A stretch of DNA of 6,305 nucleotides from positions 1-6,305 of the forward strand of contig JAIOSI010000107.1 in the NCBI GenBank assembly GCA_021107695.1, read 5' to 3'. The translations under genes and the position numbers were made by a program. How positions within the stretch are numbered: position 1 is the stretch's first letter; each line of letters begins with the position of its first letter. The notes under the pieces were generated by a model, which worked only from the letters and a program-made list of their open reading frames with translations, was not told the origin of the DNA and searched no databases. This document shows positions 5,276-6,305 of this stretch, piece after piece. The DNA is from a bacterium. Lineage in GTDB: Bacteria; RBG-13-66-14.

Positions 5276-5992
5276 TTGAAAATCGGTATGATCAGCTTCG
5301 GTGATGAGAACGTGGAGGAGTGGAAGAGCGTATCGCTGCCGCTCAAGGAGCGTTACTGCCGCCTCCACGGTTACGACTTTCTGCCCAGCCACCAGCGTCT
5401 CGACGACCGCCCCGTGGGCTGGACTAAGGTTCTTCTCATGCTGCGCCACCTGTCCGAATACGACTGGCTCTATTGGTCTGACGTTGACAGCGTGATCATG
5501 CAACCTCACCGCAAGTTGGACGAGTTCATTGAGCATTCAAGGGATTTGACTTTCTGTGTTGCCGGAATCCACGGAGTGCTTAACAGCGGTGAGTTCTTCG
5601 TCAAAAACTCTGTCTGGGCGCGAAATTACCTTGAGACTGTCTATGGGCAGGAGTTTCTGGTCAACAACAAAAAAGGCAAACCAAAGACACTGGCTCATTG
5701 GTGGAAGCGTAAGCGTTGTGGCTGTATTGGCTGTCGTAAGTTTCAGTATGATCAAAAAGGTTTTGTTCACGTAACATCAACCCTTTCTACTCAGGAAAGA
5801 GAGGAACATATCGCCCTCCGCCGTCCTGAGGAACCAGATTATTTCAATGGATACGGAGAGAACTATCACGAGGGTATCTTCATTCAGCACTTCCCCGGCT
5901 CCTTCAAAAATCTGGATAATTTTCATCAGGCAGCCCGAACAGCCGATGAACGCCTAACCTCTCTGGAGTTAAAATGGAAAGAAAACAGATAA
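5276..5992 (+). CDS. GT34-like (GMA12/MNN10-type) glycosyltransferase
   Basis: 238 residues resembling galactosyl/xylosyl transferases of family GT34. After an N-terminal strand (KIGMISFGD, 2-10) comes the acceptor-side block HGYDF...GWTKVLLMLRHL (31-59). Next is EYDWLYWSDVDSVI, with the metal and nucleotide-sugar binding DVD (69-71), then NSGEFFVKNSVWARNYLE (103-120), a DQKG segment (159-162) and HFPGSFKN (205-212). It probably transfers a sugar from a nucleotide donor in the cytoplasm or at the membrane; donor and acceptor cannot be told. A Cys cluster CGCIGC (148-153) in a basic stretch is unusual. TTG at 5276 is supported by GGAG (5265-5268) 7 nt upstream, directly after the previous stop. 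Codon GC falls noticeably after about residue 85. It overlaps the next gene by 19 nt. Family is likely; exact activity unknown. Confidence 0.82.
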   Translation: MKIGMISFGDENVEEWKSVSLPLKERYCRLHGYDFLPSHQRLDDRPVGWTKVLLMLRHLSEYDWLYWSDVDSVIMQPHRKLDEFIEHSRDLTFCVAGIHGVLNSGEFFVKNSVWARNYLETVYGQEFLVNNKKGKPKTLAHWWKRKRCGCIGCRKFQYDQKGFVHVTSTLSTQEREEHIALRRPEEPDYFNGYGENYHEGIFIQHFPGSFKNLDNFHQAARTADERLTSLELKWKENR

Positions 5993-6305
5993 TCGTTAAT
6001 CCTGCCGACTATCCCATTCTTGACGGGATGGAATTCACCGACGCGGGCGAGCGTATCCATGCCGTAATGATAACGGGCAAGGACATCCACCACGCTGGTC
6101 TGGCAGCTCTCTCTATCGTCAGCTTCCTCGCCCAGACCCATCCAAACCGACGGCTGGTGATAATCAACGACGGTGAATACACCTTCGAGATTCCCGGAGT
6201 CCCCGACGAAAGAATCGAGCAGGTCAATCTTGATGAAAAACTCAGGTTGGGAGCATTACGCAACCTGGCATTCGAGCATATCCCGGAAAACGACTTCTGG
6301 GTACA
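5974..6305 (+). CDS. GT-A fold (GT2-like) glycosyltransferase, N-terminal part (truncated)
   Basis: The first 110 residues are visible, cut by the window edge. After a short lead (MERKQIIVNPADYP), HAVMITGKDIHHAGLAALSIVSFLAQTHPNRRLVIINDG (29-67) shows the beta-helix-beta pattern of GT2 enzymes. Here the first strand is VMITGKD, the helix LAALSIVSFLAQ, and the second strand LVIINDG, whose Asp would contact the nucleotide. LGALRNLAFEHIPENDFWV (92-110) matches the part that leads to the DxD motif, expected just outside the window. The ATG at 5974 has GGAG (5965-5968) 5 nt upstream. It overlaps the preceding glycosyltransferase by 19 nt, so the two are translationally coupled and probably act on the same glycan. 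Donor and acceptor are unknown. Confidence 0.8.
   Translation, partial: MERKQIIVNPADYPILDGMEFTDAGERIHAVMITGKDIHHAGLAALSIVSFLAQTHPNRRLVIINDGEYTFEIPGVPDERIEQVNLDEKLRLGALRNLAFEHIPENDFWV

Overview
The window is bacterial chromosomal DNA. Genes are fairly GC-rich and tightly packed, while the spacers are AT-rich or filled with palindromes. Shine-Dalgarno sites are clear, and TTG or GTG starts are common (tldD-like gene, feoB, prepilin peptidase, GT34-like gene). The feo operon with a small Cys-rich partner suggests ferrous iron uptake at low oxygen. A type IV pilus or pseudopilus processing enzyme and dispersed GTAGGGGC-type hairpins suggest an uncultured environmental lineage. I cannot fix the phylum from this sequence.

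Layout. 1-433 (minus): N-terminal 144 codons of a TldD/PmbA-family metallopeptidase, with a good sigma70-type promoter at 475-503. 434-798: AT-rich spacer with the divergent tldD promoter, two copies of a GGGGG-TTTTTT-GACCT motif, and an RNA leader that can form an H-type pseudoknot just before a strong SD. 799-912: a 37-codon single-span membrane protein ORF. 913-1139: a palindromic repeat, a hairpin and the feo promoter, overlapped by a DtxR/IdeR-like half-site. 1140-4108: feoA, feoB and a 55-aa FeoB-associated Cys-rich membrane protein. 4109-4505: at least five different hairpin repeats, no gene. 4506-5264: prepilin peptidase (A24). 5276-5992: GT34-like glycosyltransferase. 5974-6305: start of a second GT-A glycosyltransferase, cut by the window edge.

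How the genes work together. FeoB is the GTP-dependent Fe2+ permease, FeoA its small SH3-like cytosolic partner, and the Cys-rich membrane peptide a likely accessory. The promoter site suggests iron-responsive repression. The prepilin peptidase and the two glycosyltransferases form a second, translationally coupled unit: the SD of the first glycosyltransferase abuts the peptidase stop codon, and the second overlaps the first by 19 nt.

Most interesting points: the pseudoknot leader with its tiny membrane protein, the long and strongly acidic extracytoplasmic loop of FeoB, and the near-identical palindromes that bracket the feo unit in inverted orientation.
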